64,000 nucleotides of DNA from Cherax quadricarinatus (GCF_038502225.1 NC_091323.1:27368845-27432844); one strand, 5' to 3'. Positions 21,712 through 33,125 are shown, numbered from the stretch's first letter. Notes: generated by a model from the sequence alone, not told the origin. Numbers and translations: made by a program.

Positions 21712-22209
21712 TGAGGAGAGATTTAAAAAAACTCGAAATAGCAACACTAAAAGCGAGGATAAGGACAAACGACCATGATATACAAAATAATTAAATCATT
21801 AGAGAGGATAATGACGAGGTTTTAAGATACGAGAAGAGGAAATCGGGGAACATGACTGCACATGAATTAATTATAAGGAAACGTTCATTTTTTAAATTAT
21901 TGAGATTCTACCAAATTTTTCGCCCTAAAAGGCAGTTTAGAAAGCAAAATTGATTATTAATTGTGATAATTTACGTATTTCTGTATAATATTACATTAAT
22001 TGTGTTAGAAAGTACTTTTTTCATTCTCAGGTTGGTAATTAAATAAGAATTCACTGTTGTCAAGAGCTAGTTGAGGCAAACATTATACAGAGTTTCAAGA
22101 GTAGATATGATCGGGTCGTTGCAGCAAAGAATCGTCAATAACTATCAATAACAAGAGCTACGAAGCGGGGCCAACAGCTATAAATGAATCACTGCAAACA
22201 CAACTAGTG

Positions 22210-22215
<6 letters not shown>
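21712..22215 (+). mobile_element. diverged LINE-A relative, right half
   Basis: It continues 20525-20904: YEERFKKLEIATLKARIR, then LVEANIIQSFKSRYDR, then the 3' UTR GAAGCGGGGCCAACAGC ending in AGTGAGTAC and (AC)n. An AT-rich block of about 150 bases at 21895-22050 interrupts it and has no match elsewhere in the window. Confidence 0.8.

Positions 22216-22303
<88 letters not shown>
22213..22303. repeat. (AC)n microsatellite at LINE 3' end
   Basis: Pure AC repeat continuing the GTGAGTAC terminus of the diverged LINE-A relative. Confidence 0.96.
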
Positions 22304-22306
<3 letters not shown>

Positions 22307-23090
22307 ACTTTTCCCCTGGCCTCGCTCCGCTCAACATCAGCACCCACCATGAGGATCCTTTCCGTCCCTATCATATCTGAGTGGAAAGGCGGAAATGTCC
22401 CAACCTTCTCAGGGTGGGTTAAAGTCTTCATGACACCTGCCCGGGATGGGTCCACGGCCCATTGGAAATACATGAGCACGAATAATAGCCCCTGCTCGTG
22501 GGTATATTATGGAGGCTTAACACACTGCTGGTTCGTCAAGCCTCCAGTCTGAGCTGGTGGCGAGGGCGCTCGTTGTGGTGGGGGAATGGTGGGGTGATGG
22601 GGGTTTTCTTTGTGGGGGAGACGAGGGATAGTATCGGAGGGGTAGTGATGGTGGTCATGGTGGAGGGATGAAGGCGTTGTGGAGGTCATTGTGGGGACGG
22701 GGAGGTTAGCAATGGAGGAGTGGCAGAGGGGATATTTGTTAGTAGTGTGGTGGTGGTGATGGTATGGGCGTGATGGTAGGTGATTGTTGTCGGGGGAAGG
22801 TAGAGGGGTGGTGAGGGGTGGTTACTGTCGGGAGAGGAGGGTTTCGAATGAGGCTGAGTCGTTGTGGGAAGAGGGGGGGGTTGGAAATGGAGGAGTGGTA
22901 GTGGAGTATTAGTCTGAGATTTTAGGGTGGTGGGGGCAGTAGAGAGAATAATCTTTGTGGGGAAGGGGTAGAAGTGGTGAGGGAGGTATTGGTTTGGAGT
23001 GTGGTGGTGATAATGGGGTGAGGGGGAAGTGATGGTGAGGGTGATAGTGGTGTCAGAGGGTCACGGTGTAGTGGCATTGAAAGTTCTACA
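22304..23090. other. G-rich, GGT-rich DNA without a supported gene
   Basis: A 68-codon frame at 22349-22552 has no recognisable family. GGAGGCTT near 22510 and AAGCCTCC near 22537 form an 8-bp hairpin. From 22561 the plus strand is rich in GTGGTGGTG and GGGGAGG tracts, probably a degenerate simple repeat. Confidence 0.5.
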
Positions 23091-23247
23091 AAACGTGATC
23101 TGGAACAACAATCAAACCTGTTTCAATCTTAGGACTCAGTAAGAACTCTGATTAGGTGTGGTTTAGTGTCGGTATCGCAGAAGTAAAATACTTGCCTCAT
23201 GCCCCTGGGATCAGTAGTGTGCTGTGAATACAATGCCTCTCTCTCTC

Positions 23248-23350
23248 TACCTGGAGGTTGTTCCGAGAGGTAAACGCCCCAGTATTAACCTCCGGTCCTC
23301 AACCTGACCTCTTGATGGATCAGAGAATGATCAACCAGGCTGTACCTCCT
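23248..23350 (-). mobile_element. LINE-B 3'-UTR fragment, diverged
   Basis: It begins TACCTGGAGGTTGTTCCGAG and contains GATGGATCAGAGAATGATCA and ACCAGGCTG, matching the LINE-B terminus. Short and old. Confidence 0.7.
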
Positions 23351-23359
23351 CTAAAACCA

Positions 23360-23960
23360 AAGTACGGCTTACCGGCTTCCTGAATCCATTCACAGATATC
23401 ACTCAACTCACACTCCCACAGCAAAGTAAATCCCAAACATCATTTTCTCTCCAATCAAGTACGCTTAAATACGTATGACTGATGCCTTTTGAAGTCCCTG
23501 CCTCTCAACACTATATTTTCTCTCCTGGGATGTTCCTCACACGTCCTTCCATGCCCTCCAAATGTATACACCATCTTAATCAATCTCTTTTTCTCCGTAC
23601 TTACATAAAACCATTTCAATAACACCCTGTTTTCATTATAATTATATTTTTTGTTACTATACCATCTACTTTTTTCATTTATCATTTTTGCATGATATTC
23701 ACACCAGACAGCCTCCAGCCTCCTCCCTCACTGCAACATTCAAAGTTCAGGTTTTAATCAATATACTCTGATACATTCCAGTTTATGCATCCATAGCCAA
23801 AATTCTTAACATTCCTTCAACTTTATTTTTTCATCTATTCCATAATTGAATGTGTCCTTCATAGCTCAGTCTGCTGCCACTTACACTTTCCAATATCTAA
23901 ATTCAATGAATTTCTCTATATTCCTCTGAGTCTCATTCTATGACAGGAATGACATATATG
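23360..23960 (-). mobile_element. RTE-like LINE fragment, decayed
   Basis: On the minus strand LLKWFYVSTEKKRLIKMVY corresponds to the LLRWFGHVERM-type block of RTE-like reverse transcriptases, preceded by an RRRLEA-like region. The sequence is collinear with 27395-27775. Heavily mutated. Confidence 0.55.
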
Positions 23961-24006
23961 TCAAAGATGATGTGTATTTATGTAGAGCAAGGATGGCAGC
24001 ATTACC

Positions 24007-24008
<2 letters not shown>

Positions 24009-24054
<46 letters not shown>
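24009..24054. repeat. (TA)n microsatellite
   Basis: About 23 TA units. The following 250 bases hold no recognised feature. Confidence 0.95.
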
Positions 24055-24056
<2 letters not shown>

Positions 24057-24303
24057 CACGTGATTATATTCGCGCGTGTACGTCCACACATGCGGCGCGT
24101 GTTGGAGTGGTATCCGGCATGATAGTTAGCGTCAACAAGGTCTGGTAGTGTAGGAGGGATGTCTTGCCCACACCTCCTGCCTGCTGCCACGTCCCATCAT
24201 CCATCACGGTGTATAGAGGTCCCACCACCCACACTTCCGACCCGTCCCAGACCCTTCCACTCACTTTGCCCCACTATCCCCCACCTAGGGACCCTATCTG
24301 TAC

Positions 24304-24893
24304 TCTCCAATCACTTCTACAGCGTTCTCAGAGCTTGCAGTCACTTCTTTAGAGTTCTCAGAGCTTGCAGTCACTTCTACAGAGTTCTCAGAGCTTGCAG
24401 TCACTTCTCCAGAGTTCTCAGAGCTTGCAGTCACTTCTCCAGAGTTCTCAGAGCTTGCAGTCACTTCTCCAGAGTTCCCAGATCTTGCAGTCACTTCTAC
24501 AGAGTTCCCAGATCTTGCAGTCACTTCTACAGAGTTCTCAGAGCTTGCAGTCACTTCTACAGAGTTCCCAGATCTTGCAGTCACTTCTACAGAGTTCCCA
24601 GATCTTGCAGTCACTTCTACAGAGTTCTCAGAGCTTGCAGTCACTTCTACAGAGTTCCCAGATCTTGCAGTCACTTCTACAGAGCTCCCAGAGCTTGCAG
24701 TCACTTCTACAGAGTTCCCAGATCTTGCAGTCACTTTTACAGAGTTCTCAGATCTTGCAGTCACTTCTACAGAGTTCCCAGATCTTGCAGTCACTTTTAC
24801 AGAGTTCTCAGATCTTGCAGTCACTTCTACAGAGTTCTCAGATCTTGCAGTCACTTCTCCAGAGTTCTCAGATCTTTCAGTCTACAGAGTTTA
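24304..24893. repeat. 30-bp minisatellite, ~19-20 copies
   Basis: Unit made of ACTTCTACAGAGTTCTCAGA plus GCTTGCAGTC. Diagnostic alternation of TCTCAGAGC and TCCCAGATC subtypes. The last units decay into CAGTCTACAG. Exact 30-base periodicity keeps all frames open. 24894-25225 shows no gene. Confidence 0.97.
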
Positions 24894-25225
24894 CAGGTCT
24901 TACTGTCAGTTCATTTTCCCTTCATGGAGGCCTGGGCTGGTATGGTTCACTAGTCATCCGCTCAGATATTTACAGTCCAGGAATGTCTTGTGCATTTTAC
25001 ATTCTCCTCATACTGATAAAACAAAGAATAATCCCACCTAATAAGATGGCATTAAGTCTGTTCAAATATTCCTTATAGTTAAAAAATATTATCTTTATCA
25101 TGTGTTGGGAAGTTAAGAAACGTTTATGTGGTACGAAAAGATTTATAAATGACATGTATTAAAGTGTATTATTTGCTACAATTTGTAAGTCTTCATAAAC
25201 CTCTTCAGTTATGGAGAGTCAAGTG

Positions 25226-25515
25226 TCAAGTGTTTCGTAGCTCGATTGGTAGCGCACTCATCTCACACACTGAGGTCCGTGGTTCGATCAGCGGTACAGA
25301 CGGAGACATTAGGACGTGTTTCCTTAAGACACCTGCTGTTCCTGTTCACCTAGCAGTAAACTAAGTACCTGGGTGTTAGTCGACTGGTGTGGGTCGCATC
25401 CTGGGGACAAAATTGACCTAATTTGCCCGAAATGCTCTGCATAACAAGGGGATTTTTACACAGTAGTATGTCAGCTAGGCCTGTATACTTTGTTCATGCA
25501 CTTGTAGAAATAAAG

Positions 25516-25559
<44 letters not shown>
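25226..25559 (+). mobile_element. tRNA-derived SINE with (ATT)n tail, best copy
   Basis: A-box-like TAGCTCGATTGGTAGCGCA and B-box-like GGTTCGATC at normal spacing form an internal RNA polymerase III promoter. The body contains CACCTAGCAGTAAACTA, TACCTGGGTGTTAGTCGACT and GGGTCGCATCCTGGGG. It ends in AATAAAGA followed by (TTA)n at 25518-25559. The tRNA-like part lacks a clean acceptor stem. The same body follows a different head at 16731. Confidence 0.9.
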
Positions 25560-25560
<1 letters not shown>

Positions 25561-25624
25561 AGGAGACGGTCTCAAGCACCGCGTCTTGCCAACTATTAGC
25601 ATAAATCATAGTTTATGTGAATGA

Positions 25625-25681
25625 GAGGAAGGAAGGAAGGAAGGAAGGAAGGAATGAAGGAAGGAATGAAGGAAGGAAGGA
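25625..25681. repeat. (GGAA)n tetranucleotide repeat
   Basis: GGAAGGAAGG with interspersed GGAATGAA units. Confidence 0.95.
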
Positions 25682-25735
25682 GAACTGGTGATGTGACGTA
25701 AATGGTTTAGAAAACAGCAAACTGAAGAATGACAC

Positions 25736-25990
25736 CCTTGTGCAACATTTGGGAATATTTACTGAGGAAACGTTTCGCCAGCCAGTGGCTCCTTCAGTCC
25801 AACAAGAGAATAATGGTGGAAGATGAAGAAGAGTTTGATGTAATCAGTTCCTCAGTCTTAATGGACTGAACACAGCGACTCCAGGCTGAAGGACTGATTA
25901 CTCCGAACTCGTCGTTTTCCACCGTTCTGAAGAAGCCACTGACTGGCGAAACGTTTCCTCAATGAAGAGTCCCAAATGCTGCACAAGTTT
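25736..25990. mobile_element. foldback element with two hammerhead-like ends
   Basis: The arms are inverted copies: TTGTGCAACATTTGGGA at the left pairs with TCCCAAATGCTGCACAA at the right. Each arm contains the hammerhead-like block: minus strand 25766-25800 (CTGAAGG, stem GCCA/TGGC, GAAACGT) and plus strand 25927-25954 (CTGAAGA, stem GCCA/TGGC, GAAACGT). The family is shared with 40607-41245 and suggests a Penelope-like or retrozyme relative. No coding capacity. Confidence 0.6.
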
Positions 25991-26423
25991 CTCATTCAGA
26001 ACTACTGATTTTCGTAGTTTAAAAAAAGGACCGTGTAACGACCCATTCTATCTGATGGTTACACCGTCAGCGTACCCGCTGCCTGGTTACTCTAATATGT
26101 TTGACAGTGACATGGTGGGAACAATAGCTGGCTTATATTTTCCTGTCATACATGAAGTAATTAAATCTGTCAACCTGTAGAGAGAGGCCTCAAAGGGCGA
26201 CAAGAATATCGTGAATCATCCCGCAGTAGGTTGACTAGCAGCTTTACTCTTCCTTTACGAAATACCTGGAGTTATTATTGAGGATTACCATTTGTCAGTG
26301 TGGTGAGTGATGAGCGGGGGAGAACACGTGCCCAGGATGACACGGAAACACCTCCTGAGATACTGTAAAGGAAGTGGAAGACGAAGGAAAGATGGTAAGT
26401 GGGAAGGACAGGAGACGGGGTGC
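25991..26423. other. stretch without recognisable gene
   Basis: Only short frames. No repeat family identified. Confidence 0.4.
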
Positions 26424-26560
26424 AACCTTTGATATACCTCTGATGAGTTCCGAGAGTTTTTCTACTCCCGGAGCCCGGCCATGGGCCAGGCTCGTCTGGT
26501 GCTTGCCTGGTCAACCAGGCTGTTGCTATTGGTGGCCCCCAGGTGTAGAATTAACACAAG
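26424..26560 (-). mobile_element. LINE-B-related 3'-UTR fragment (LINE-C type)
   Basis: GAGTTCCGAGAGTTTTTCTA, CCCGGAGCCCGGCCATGGGC and TGGTCAACCAGGCTGTTGCT follow the same order as the LINE-B terminus but with a different start. Similar starts occur at 29973-30040 and 54655-54720. Probably a sister subfamily. 26561-27234 has no gene apart from a TTTAGCACTTC-like scrap near 27040. Confidence 0.6.
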
Positions 26561-27234
26561 TACATCTGGATTTAATTTTACATTTGACTTATCCGTTGCA
26601 AGCATATTCATAATATTTGCTTATTATGTCTGGTATCTTACATTCATTAATAAGATATCCTGACATTTAAATTAGGATAATATGCTAACTATTTCCATAT
26701 TCATCAATAAGTTAGTAACATAAATGTTAAAGTAAAATGGAAAAAATATGACGGTAGGTTTAGCGTTCTGAAGAGTGACCGTATCCCAGGTGCTTTGTGG
26801 TGAGAGGTCAGATCAGCAGGGGTCAAATAGGCATGACTGTGCCTGGGTAAAGGTTTCCGTTTGTCGCTCCAGTGTACGAATAATGACCAGACAAAGTCGC
26901 CCACAATGACTTCTGAGAACAGATACACAGAGGGTGAGTCTCCCTTCATTCTCTGATTTGCAAAATACATTACTGTTCTCATTCACAAAAATTTGGTTTA
27001 AGTGTTTTTGTACATTCAGAGCCGCTTCATAACCCACTCGGGTTTAGCACTTCACATAAATAATATAAACTATAATAACAGCATACTTACTTCTTGAAAG
27101 CTATTTAAATTTATTCTAAAGACACACATAAACCCAAGTGCATTAAATATAATAAAGTCCATATGTATATACATGCTTAATAATTTAACAATTCGCAAAC
27201 GGGCGAAATTTTAACAAATATTATCTCTCAGTCC

Positions 27235-27350
27235 ACAACAGGGTTCGAACCTGCACACTCTGGGTGAGCCCTAAAAATAAAAAAACACTAAATATTTCTA
27301 CCATCACAGTCTTGCCAGAGAGGCGCTGATACTACAGTTCAAAACTGTAA
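27235..27350 (-). mobile_element. tRNA-derived SINE head
   Basis: The minus strand reads GTGTGCAGGTTCGAACCCTG, a strong B-box/T-loop match, with an A-box-like segment about 70 bases upstream, across an AT-rich insertion. A functional tRNA is unlikely because the anticodon region is disrupted. Confidence 0.5.
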
Positions 27351-27394
27351 TATCCCCACCCCTTCTTCAGAGTACAGGTACTGTATATCCCACC

Positions 27395-27775
27395 TCCAGG
27401 ACTCAAGTCCGGGTAACTGGTTTCCCTGAATCCCTTCATATATATTACATTGCTCACACTCCAGCAGCACGTCAAGTCACAAAAACCACACGCATCCACT
27501 CACTCATCTAATATGCTCTCACATACTTGCTGGATGTTTAAGCCCCTCACACACAAAACTTCCTTTAACCCTCCTTCTCTCTAACCTTTGCTAGGACGAC
27601 CCCTACCCCCGCATTCCCTCCACAGATTTGTACGCCTTCTAAGTCAGCCTATTATGTTCCATCATCCCTAAATGTCCGAACTATCTCAACAACCCTTCCT
27701 CAGCCCTTTGGATAATATTTTTAGTAACCCGACACCTTCTAATCTCCTATCTACGCATTCTCTGCCTAATATTCA
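27395..27775 (-). mobile_element. RTE-like LINE fragment, decayed
   Basis: On the minus strand QRAEEGLLR, FGHLGMMEHNRLT, KAYKSVEGMRG and VCEGLKHPASM correspond, in order, to the C-terminal end of RTE-like reverse transcriptases. Stops interrupt it. Orientation and content match 23360-23960. Confidence 0.65.
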
Positions 27776-27784
27776 CACACAAAC

Positions 27785-28092
<308 letters not shown>

Positions 28093-28106
28093 GTTTAGCA
28101 CTGACT

Positions 28107-28540
28107 CACTCCAGCAGTGTACGTGGTGCTAGCACTACTCCAGCAGTGTACGTGGTGCTAGCATTGACTCCAGCAGTGTACGTGGTGCTAGCATTGACTC
28201 CAGCAGTGTACGTGGTGCTAGCATTGACTCCAGCAGTGTACGTGGTGCTAGCATTGACTCCAGCAGTGTACGTGGTGCTAGCATTGACTCCAGCAGTGTA
28301 CGTGGTGCTAGCATTGACTCCAGCAGTGTACGTGGTGCTAGCATTGACGCCAGCAGTGTACGTGGTGCTAGCATTGACTCCAGCAGTGTACGTGGTGCTA
28401 GCATTGACTCCAGCAGTGTACGTGGTGCTAGCATTGACTCCAGCAGTGTACGTGGTGCTAGCATTGACTCCAGCAGTGTACGTGGTGCTAGCATTGACTC
28501 CAGCAGTGTACGTGGTGCTAGCATTGACTCCAGCAGTGGG
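28107..28540. repeat. 30-bp minisatellite, ~14 copies
   Basis: Unit CAGCAGTGTACGTGGTGCTA plus GCATTGACTC. Nearly perfect: one GACGCC variant in the middle and degenerate edge units. High identity indicates recent expansion or homogenisation. Confidence 0.98.
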
Positions 28541-28845
28541 GTCATTAGCGAACCTTATCAGCATTTATTGTACTTTGTGTGTCAGGTTCAAGGCTTTAAA
28601 TTTGTAGCGGCGCTAGTTGCAAGACAATGTTTATCTTTAGATGTCGAGGAAAATGTTGATGTTTTCGGCCATGTTTCTTATTTGGTGAAAGCTTGATGCT
28701 AACTGATGTTTATGCATGATATATAAAGATTAAAACCTAGCCTATCTCCCTCTGTCAGCAAAAGGATTATTTTGTCACCATAATTCTCTTGAAAGATCAC
28801 TAGTTTGCCTCAGATCGAGTTTAGTTCCGTAGATTTGTGATTGTA
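28541..28845. other. spacer without recognised feature
   Basis: Unique-looking DNA with no coding or repeat signal. Confidence 0.4.
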
Positions 28846-29047
28846 AGCTATACTCATGCTGTGAGCGGTAGTCACTCTACGTATGTTGGGAACGGTAGTC
28901 ATTCTATACCCATGCTGTGAGTGGTAGTCACTGTACCTATGCTGTGATCTTTAGTCACTCTATACCCAATGTGTGAGCGGTAGTCACTCTTTATAACCAT
29001 TCTCTGAGCGGCTGTCATTCTATTCCCATCATATGAGCGGTTGTCAA
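28846..29047. repeat. degenerate ~31-bp tandem repeat, ~6 copies
   Basis: Recurring blocks ATACCCATGCTGTGAGCGGT and AGTCACTCT with many substitutions. An old minisatellite. 29048-29689 shows no gene. Confidence 0.75.
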
Positions 29048-29689
29048 AATATTACAGAATACACAGTGGTCATATCGACTTATCACAGAGAACATCTTGT
29101 CTCGTAATGTTAAGACAACAAGGGTAATTTTGTCTAGTGTCATCTTGTCAGAGATTACTGGCGTGGCAGGGTATATATATGGAGAGTTTTAGGGCACAAC
29201 CCATTCTCCAGCTCATCCTCGCACCGAGTGATACACGTACAGATTTGAACTTTTTCCTAGACTAAACCAACCTAGCCTAACTTAAAAATATGAAAAGTTT
29301 GTAATTTTAAAGGAAGCGTTAAGAAATTGACGTTGGGAACATCGTAACAACATTAACGTAGTCAAATGAGGATAGGCAGTGAGCGAGGTGAAACAGCCAG
29401 CAGAAGGTGATGGCAGCCAGCGGAGGGTGATGGCAGCGGCAGCGTCTTAAGTCGTGAACTGTGAGTGACAGTGGCAGGCACGCCCTCCACCCTCTCATCT
29501 GCACCTCTGCAGGATATCTTGCTTCATTCCCTCCCCCAGCCCCACTCCTCTTCAGTCATACTCATACCGCTTCACTCTCGCTCTATCCGCCCTACTATCC
29601 TCACCCTTCCCGGTACAGTCTGTCTAGTAAGGTCACTGAAGCTAAAACCTTGGGTAGCTGCAAATTTAAGTTAGGATTTGAGTGGGACT

Positions 29690-29803
29690 TGCATTGAAAA
29701 TGGGTTGGGCAAATATTTTTGTTAGTGGTTTGAGTTTGAGAAAGGCCTACCTGTATGGGCCAGTAGGCCTTATGTAATGTTCCTACATTCTTATGTTCTT
29801 AAA
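29690..29803 (+). mobile_element. LINE-D 3' tail
   Basis: TGGGCCAGTAGGCCTTATGT, AATGTTCCTAC and ATTCTTATGTTCTTA match the terminus at 41340-41420. The octamer TTCTTATG repeat at the end resembles the ATTCTRTG repeats terminating CR1 elements. Confidence 0.7.
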
Positions 29804-29876
29804 ACCCCTACCTTCGCAGAGTACCGCGGCTCCAACCATTTACGACTAAGCTACAAATTAGAAATGAAAATTAGGC

Positions 29877-29910
29877 AATGTTTCGGTCCATTCTGGACTG
29901 TTATCAAATC
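29877..29910 (-). ncRNA. hammerhead-like hairpin remnant
   Basis: On the minus strand TTGATAAC, stem GTCC/GGAC with loop AGAAT, then CGAAAC. Same order as 17116-17153, with a changed stem that still pairs. Followed at 29973-30040 by a LINE-C type tail. Confidence 0.4.
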
Positions 29911-30169
29911 GCAGTTGAATAAGAGAAAGGAATAGTGAGAAAACTCTTCCTTCTTCGGCGTGACTCACTGTCCATTCCATACCCTTGATAGGTTCCGAGT
30001 TTTCCAACTCCCGCAGCCCGGCCCTGGGCCAGGCTTGCAACTCTCCACTCTACAACCTCGCCCAGTCCAACCATGAAGCAGAAAGCGAAACATAAACACG
30101 AAATAGGTGAGAACTGAAACATTAATAGGTGACCTGTAACACAGTGGGGGTGTTTTCCGCCCATGACTG

Positions 30170-30310
30170 ATATGACCTGGGTTAGTTTCTAAGGCTGGGT
30201 AATACGCATTAGTAAGCTTCCTAACACCTGTTACACCTGTTCGCCTAGCATTAAATAGGCACCTAGGTGTTAGATGAAAGAATTGGATGGTATTCTAGGG
30301 AAATATTTTT
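30170..30310 (+). mobile_element. SINE body fragment
   Basis: CTTCCTAACACCTGTTACAC, TTCGCCTAGCATTAAATAGG and CACCTAGGTGTTAGATG follow the SINE body order. Head and tail are diverged. Confidence 0.55.
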
Positions 30311-30465
30311 TGCTGAATGTCCGCCCCATCTTAAAATACAGAAAAGGGAGCATTTGATTATAAATTGTGATACGTTATGTCTCTACACAAAATAACAGTA
30401 TTTCTGCGGACTATGACATAGTCCATCTGAGTTAGATGGTGTATCACTATTTTAGTAAAGTAAAG

Positions 30466-31788
30466 GTTGTTGTGGTAGGTGGGGATGATGTTGGTTGTTG
30501 TGGTAGGTGGGGATAATGTTGGTTGTTGTGGTAGGTGGGGATGATGTTGGTTGTTGTGGTAGGTGGGGATGATGTTGGTTGTTGTGGTAGGTGGGGATGA
30601 TGTTGGTTGTTGTGGTAGGTGGGGATGATGTTGGTTGTTGTGGTAGGTGGGGATGATGTTGGTTGTTGTGGTAGGTGGGGATAATGTTGGTTGTTGTGGT
30701 AGGTGGGGATAATGTTGGCTGTTGTGGTAGGTGGGGATGATGATGTTGGTTGTTGTGGTAGGTGGGGATGATGTTGGTTGTTGTGGTAGGTGGGGATAAT
30801 GTTGGTTGTTGTGGTAGGTGGGGATGATGTTGGTTGTTGTGGTAGGTGGGGATAATGTTGGTTGTTGTGGTAGGTGGGGATAATGTTGGTTGTTGTGGTA
30901 GGTGGGGATGATGTTGGTTGTTGTGGTAGGTGGGGATAATGTTGGTTGTTGTGGTAGGTGGGGATGATGTTGGTTGTTGTGGTAGGTGGGGATGATGTTG
31001 GTTGTTGTGGTAGGTGGGGATAATGTTGGTTGTTGTGGTAGGTGGGGATGATGTTGGTTGTTGTGGTAGGTGGGGATAATGTTGGTTGTTGTGGTAGGTG
31101 GGGATGATGTTGGTTGTTGTGGTAGGTGGGGATGATGTTGGTTGTTGTGGTAGGTGGGGATGATGTTGGTTGTTGTGGTAGGTGGGGATAATGTTGGTTG
31201 TTGTGGTAGGTGGGGATAATGTTGGCTGTTGTGGTAGGTGGGGATGATGATGTTGGTTGTTGTGGTAGGTGGGGATGATGTTGGTTGTTGTGGTAGGTGG
31301 GGATAATGTTGGTTGTTGTGGTAGGTGGGGATGATGTTGGTTGTTGTGGTAGGTGGGGATAATGTTGGTTGTTGTGGTAGGTGGGGATAATGTTGGTTGT
31401 TGTGGTAGGTGGGGATGATGTTGGTTGTTGTGGTAGGTGGGGATAATGTTGGTTGTTGTGGTAGGTGGGGATAATGTTGGTTGTTGTGGTAGGTGGGGAT
31501 GATGTTGGTTGTTGTGGTAGGTGGGGATAATGTTGGTTGTTGTGGTAGGTGGGGATAATGTTGGTTGTTGTGGTAGGTGGGGATGATGTTGGTTGTTGTG
31601 GTAGGTGGGGATGATGTTGGTTGTTGTGGTAGGTGGGGATGATGTTGGTTGTTGTGGTAGGTGGGGATGATGTTGGTTGTTGTGGTAGGTGGGGATGATG
31701 TTGGTTGTTGTGGTAGGTGGGGATGATGTTGGTTGTTGTGGTAGGTGGGGATGATGTTGGTTGTTGTGGTAGGTGGGGATGATGTTGG
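30466..31788. repeat. 28-bp minisatellite, ~47 copies, higher-order repeat
   Basis: Unit GGTTGTTGTGGTAGGTGGGG plus ATGATGTT or ATAATGTT. Two distinctive GGCTGTTGTGG units with an extra GAT lie 507 bases apart (30719 and 31226) in matching variant context, so about 18 units were duplicated as a block. The Pro/His/Thr-rich frames of 450-475 codons on the minus strand are artefacts. Confidence 0.97.
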
Positions 31789-32239
31789 TTGGCTGCGCTC
31801 TCCACCACAACCCCGACAGTAAAACTGCCTTCGACGATTGCCTCTTTATTTCTACACACAGTTCCTTTAGTCACCTGGTTACGCCTCTTCCAGCCGATGG
31901 TCTGCCCCTTTACCGCTTCGCTCTCTTCATCTATTCTTTCTTCTCACTTCTTTGTTTGTCTCTTATCCTTGTCTTTATCTGCTGCCTCCATGGCTCACAG
32001 AGAAGCGCACTCACAATGACGCTGGACGTTTTAAAAGAAAAATGTTGTTCTCCGCTGGAATGTTTTGAACGTAGGAATACCTGTGGTGTCCGACGCAACA
32101 GAAAATGGAATACGGATTGATTAAGGTGTCAAGTGTGGCAGCAGCTGGAATGTGGAATGGCCGAGAACTCAGTAAGGCAAAAACTGGATTACAGAATGTG
32201 TATTATTTACAATAATCTGAAGGACTTCAGAAGATAATA
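31789..32239. other. stretch without supported gene
   Basis: An open frame to 32120 encodes a hydrophobic stretch, but it begins inside the minisatellite and has no recognisable family. No splice or promoter context is convincing. Confidence 0.4.
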
Positions 32240-32263
32240 TCACCATTATTATTATTTTTATGA

Positions 32264-32305
<42 letters not shown>

Positions 32306-32470
32306 TCGCGGGGAAAGCGTTAAAGCAGTATGGGGTCATACAGTGCCTGAGGGAATGGGTGATAAACAGGTTTAAGACTGGGAATGAAGAGAGAGGTAGG
32401 TTTAGTTTCAAGGACTGTTGATGGGCAACTTCAACTCCTTGGATCAAGAGCCCTTTACATCACCCTCAAG
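32240..32470 (-). repeat. TTTAGCGCTTC/(ATT)n element, minus orientation
   Basis: (ATT)n at 32242-32301, then GGGAAAGCGTTAAAGCAGTA, then GGATCAAGAGCCCTTTACAT near 32440: the reverse complement of the element seen at 57318-57490. It is followed by two 42-bp repeats (GTTAACAAGGA) at 32473-32545. Confidence 0.65.
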
Positions 32471-32635
32471 TTAACAAGGAGCTAACACATGTTTGATTTA
32501 TCATGTTAACAAGGAAGTAACACATGTTTGGTTTATCTTGTTAATATACTAACAAAAAATCTATTACCTTCATCGATTATGGTAACCGCATGTTAGCACA
32601 GTTATGTAAGATTTATGGTGTGGCCAACCATTTAT

Positions 32636-33125
32636 ACCTTTGTGGTTTATTATTCTGGGTACCTTTGTGGTTTATTATTTTCTGTGTATCTTTGTGGTTT
32701 ATTATTCTGAGTACCTTTGTGGTTTATTATTCTCTGTGTACCTTAGTGGTTTATTATTCTGAGTACCTTTGTGGTTTATTATTCAGGGTACCTTTGTGGT
32801 TTATTATTCTCTGTGTATCTTTGTGGTTTATTATTCTGAGTACCTTTGTGGTTTATTATTCTCTGTGTACCTTAGTGGTTTATTATTCTGAGTACCTTTG
32901 TGGTTTATTATTCAGGGTACCTTTGTGGTTTATTATTCTCTGAGCACCTTTGTGGTTTATTATTCTCTGTGTACCTTTGTGGTTTATTATTCTGAGTACC
33001 TTTGTGGTTTATTATTCTCTGTGTACCTTAGTGGTTTATTATTCTGAGTACCTTTGTGGTTTATTATTCAGGGTACCTTTGTGGTTTATTATTCTCTGAG
33101 CACCTTTGTGGTTTATTATACTCTA
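32636..33125. repeat. 25-27-bp minisatellite, ~19 copies, higher-order pattern
   Basis: Unit CCTTTGTGGTTTATTATTCT with GAGTA, CTGTGTA, CAGGGTA or CTGAGCA endings. A five-unit order of endings (GAGTA, CTGTGTA with CTTAGTGG, GAGTA, CAGGGTA, CTCT) recurs three times. Confidence 0.95.

Noticed and set aside
22349..22552. 68-codon plus-strand ORF
   Set aside because: Length is within chance expectation for this composition and no motif was recognised.
25226..25300. Functional tRNA gene
   Set aside because: A and B boxes are present, but the acceptor and anticodon arms do not fold cleanly and a SINE body with (ATT)n follows.
28107..28540. CRISPR-like array with 30-bp repeats (also 24304-24893)
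   Set aside because: Repeats are directly tandem with no spacers, and the setting is eukaryotic. Ordinary minisatellites.
30447..31874. 475- and 452-codon Pro/His/Thr-rich ORFs
   Set aside because: They are two frames of a 28-bp minisatellite. Both being open at once shows the absence of stops is structural.
31773..32120. Hydrophobic small protein
   Set aside because: The frame starts inside a minisatellite, no homology is recognised and no transcription signal is visible.
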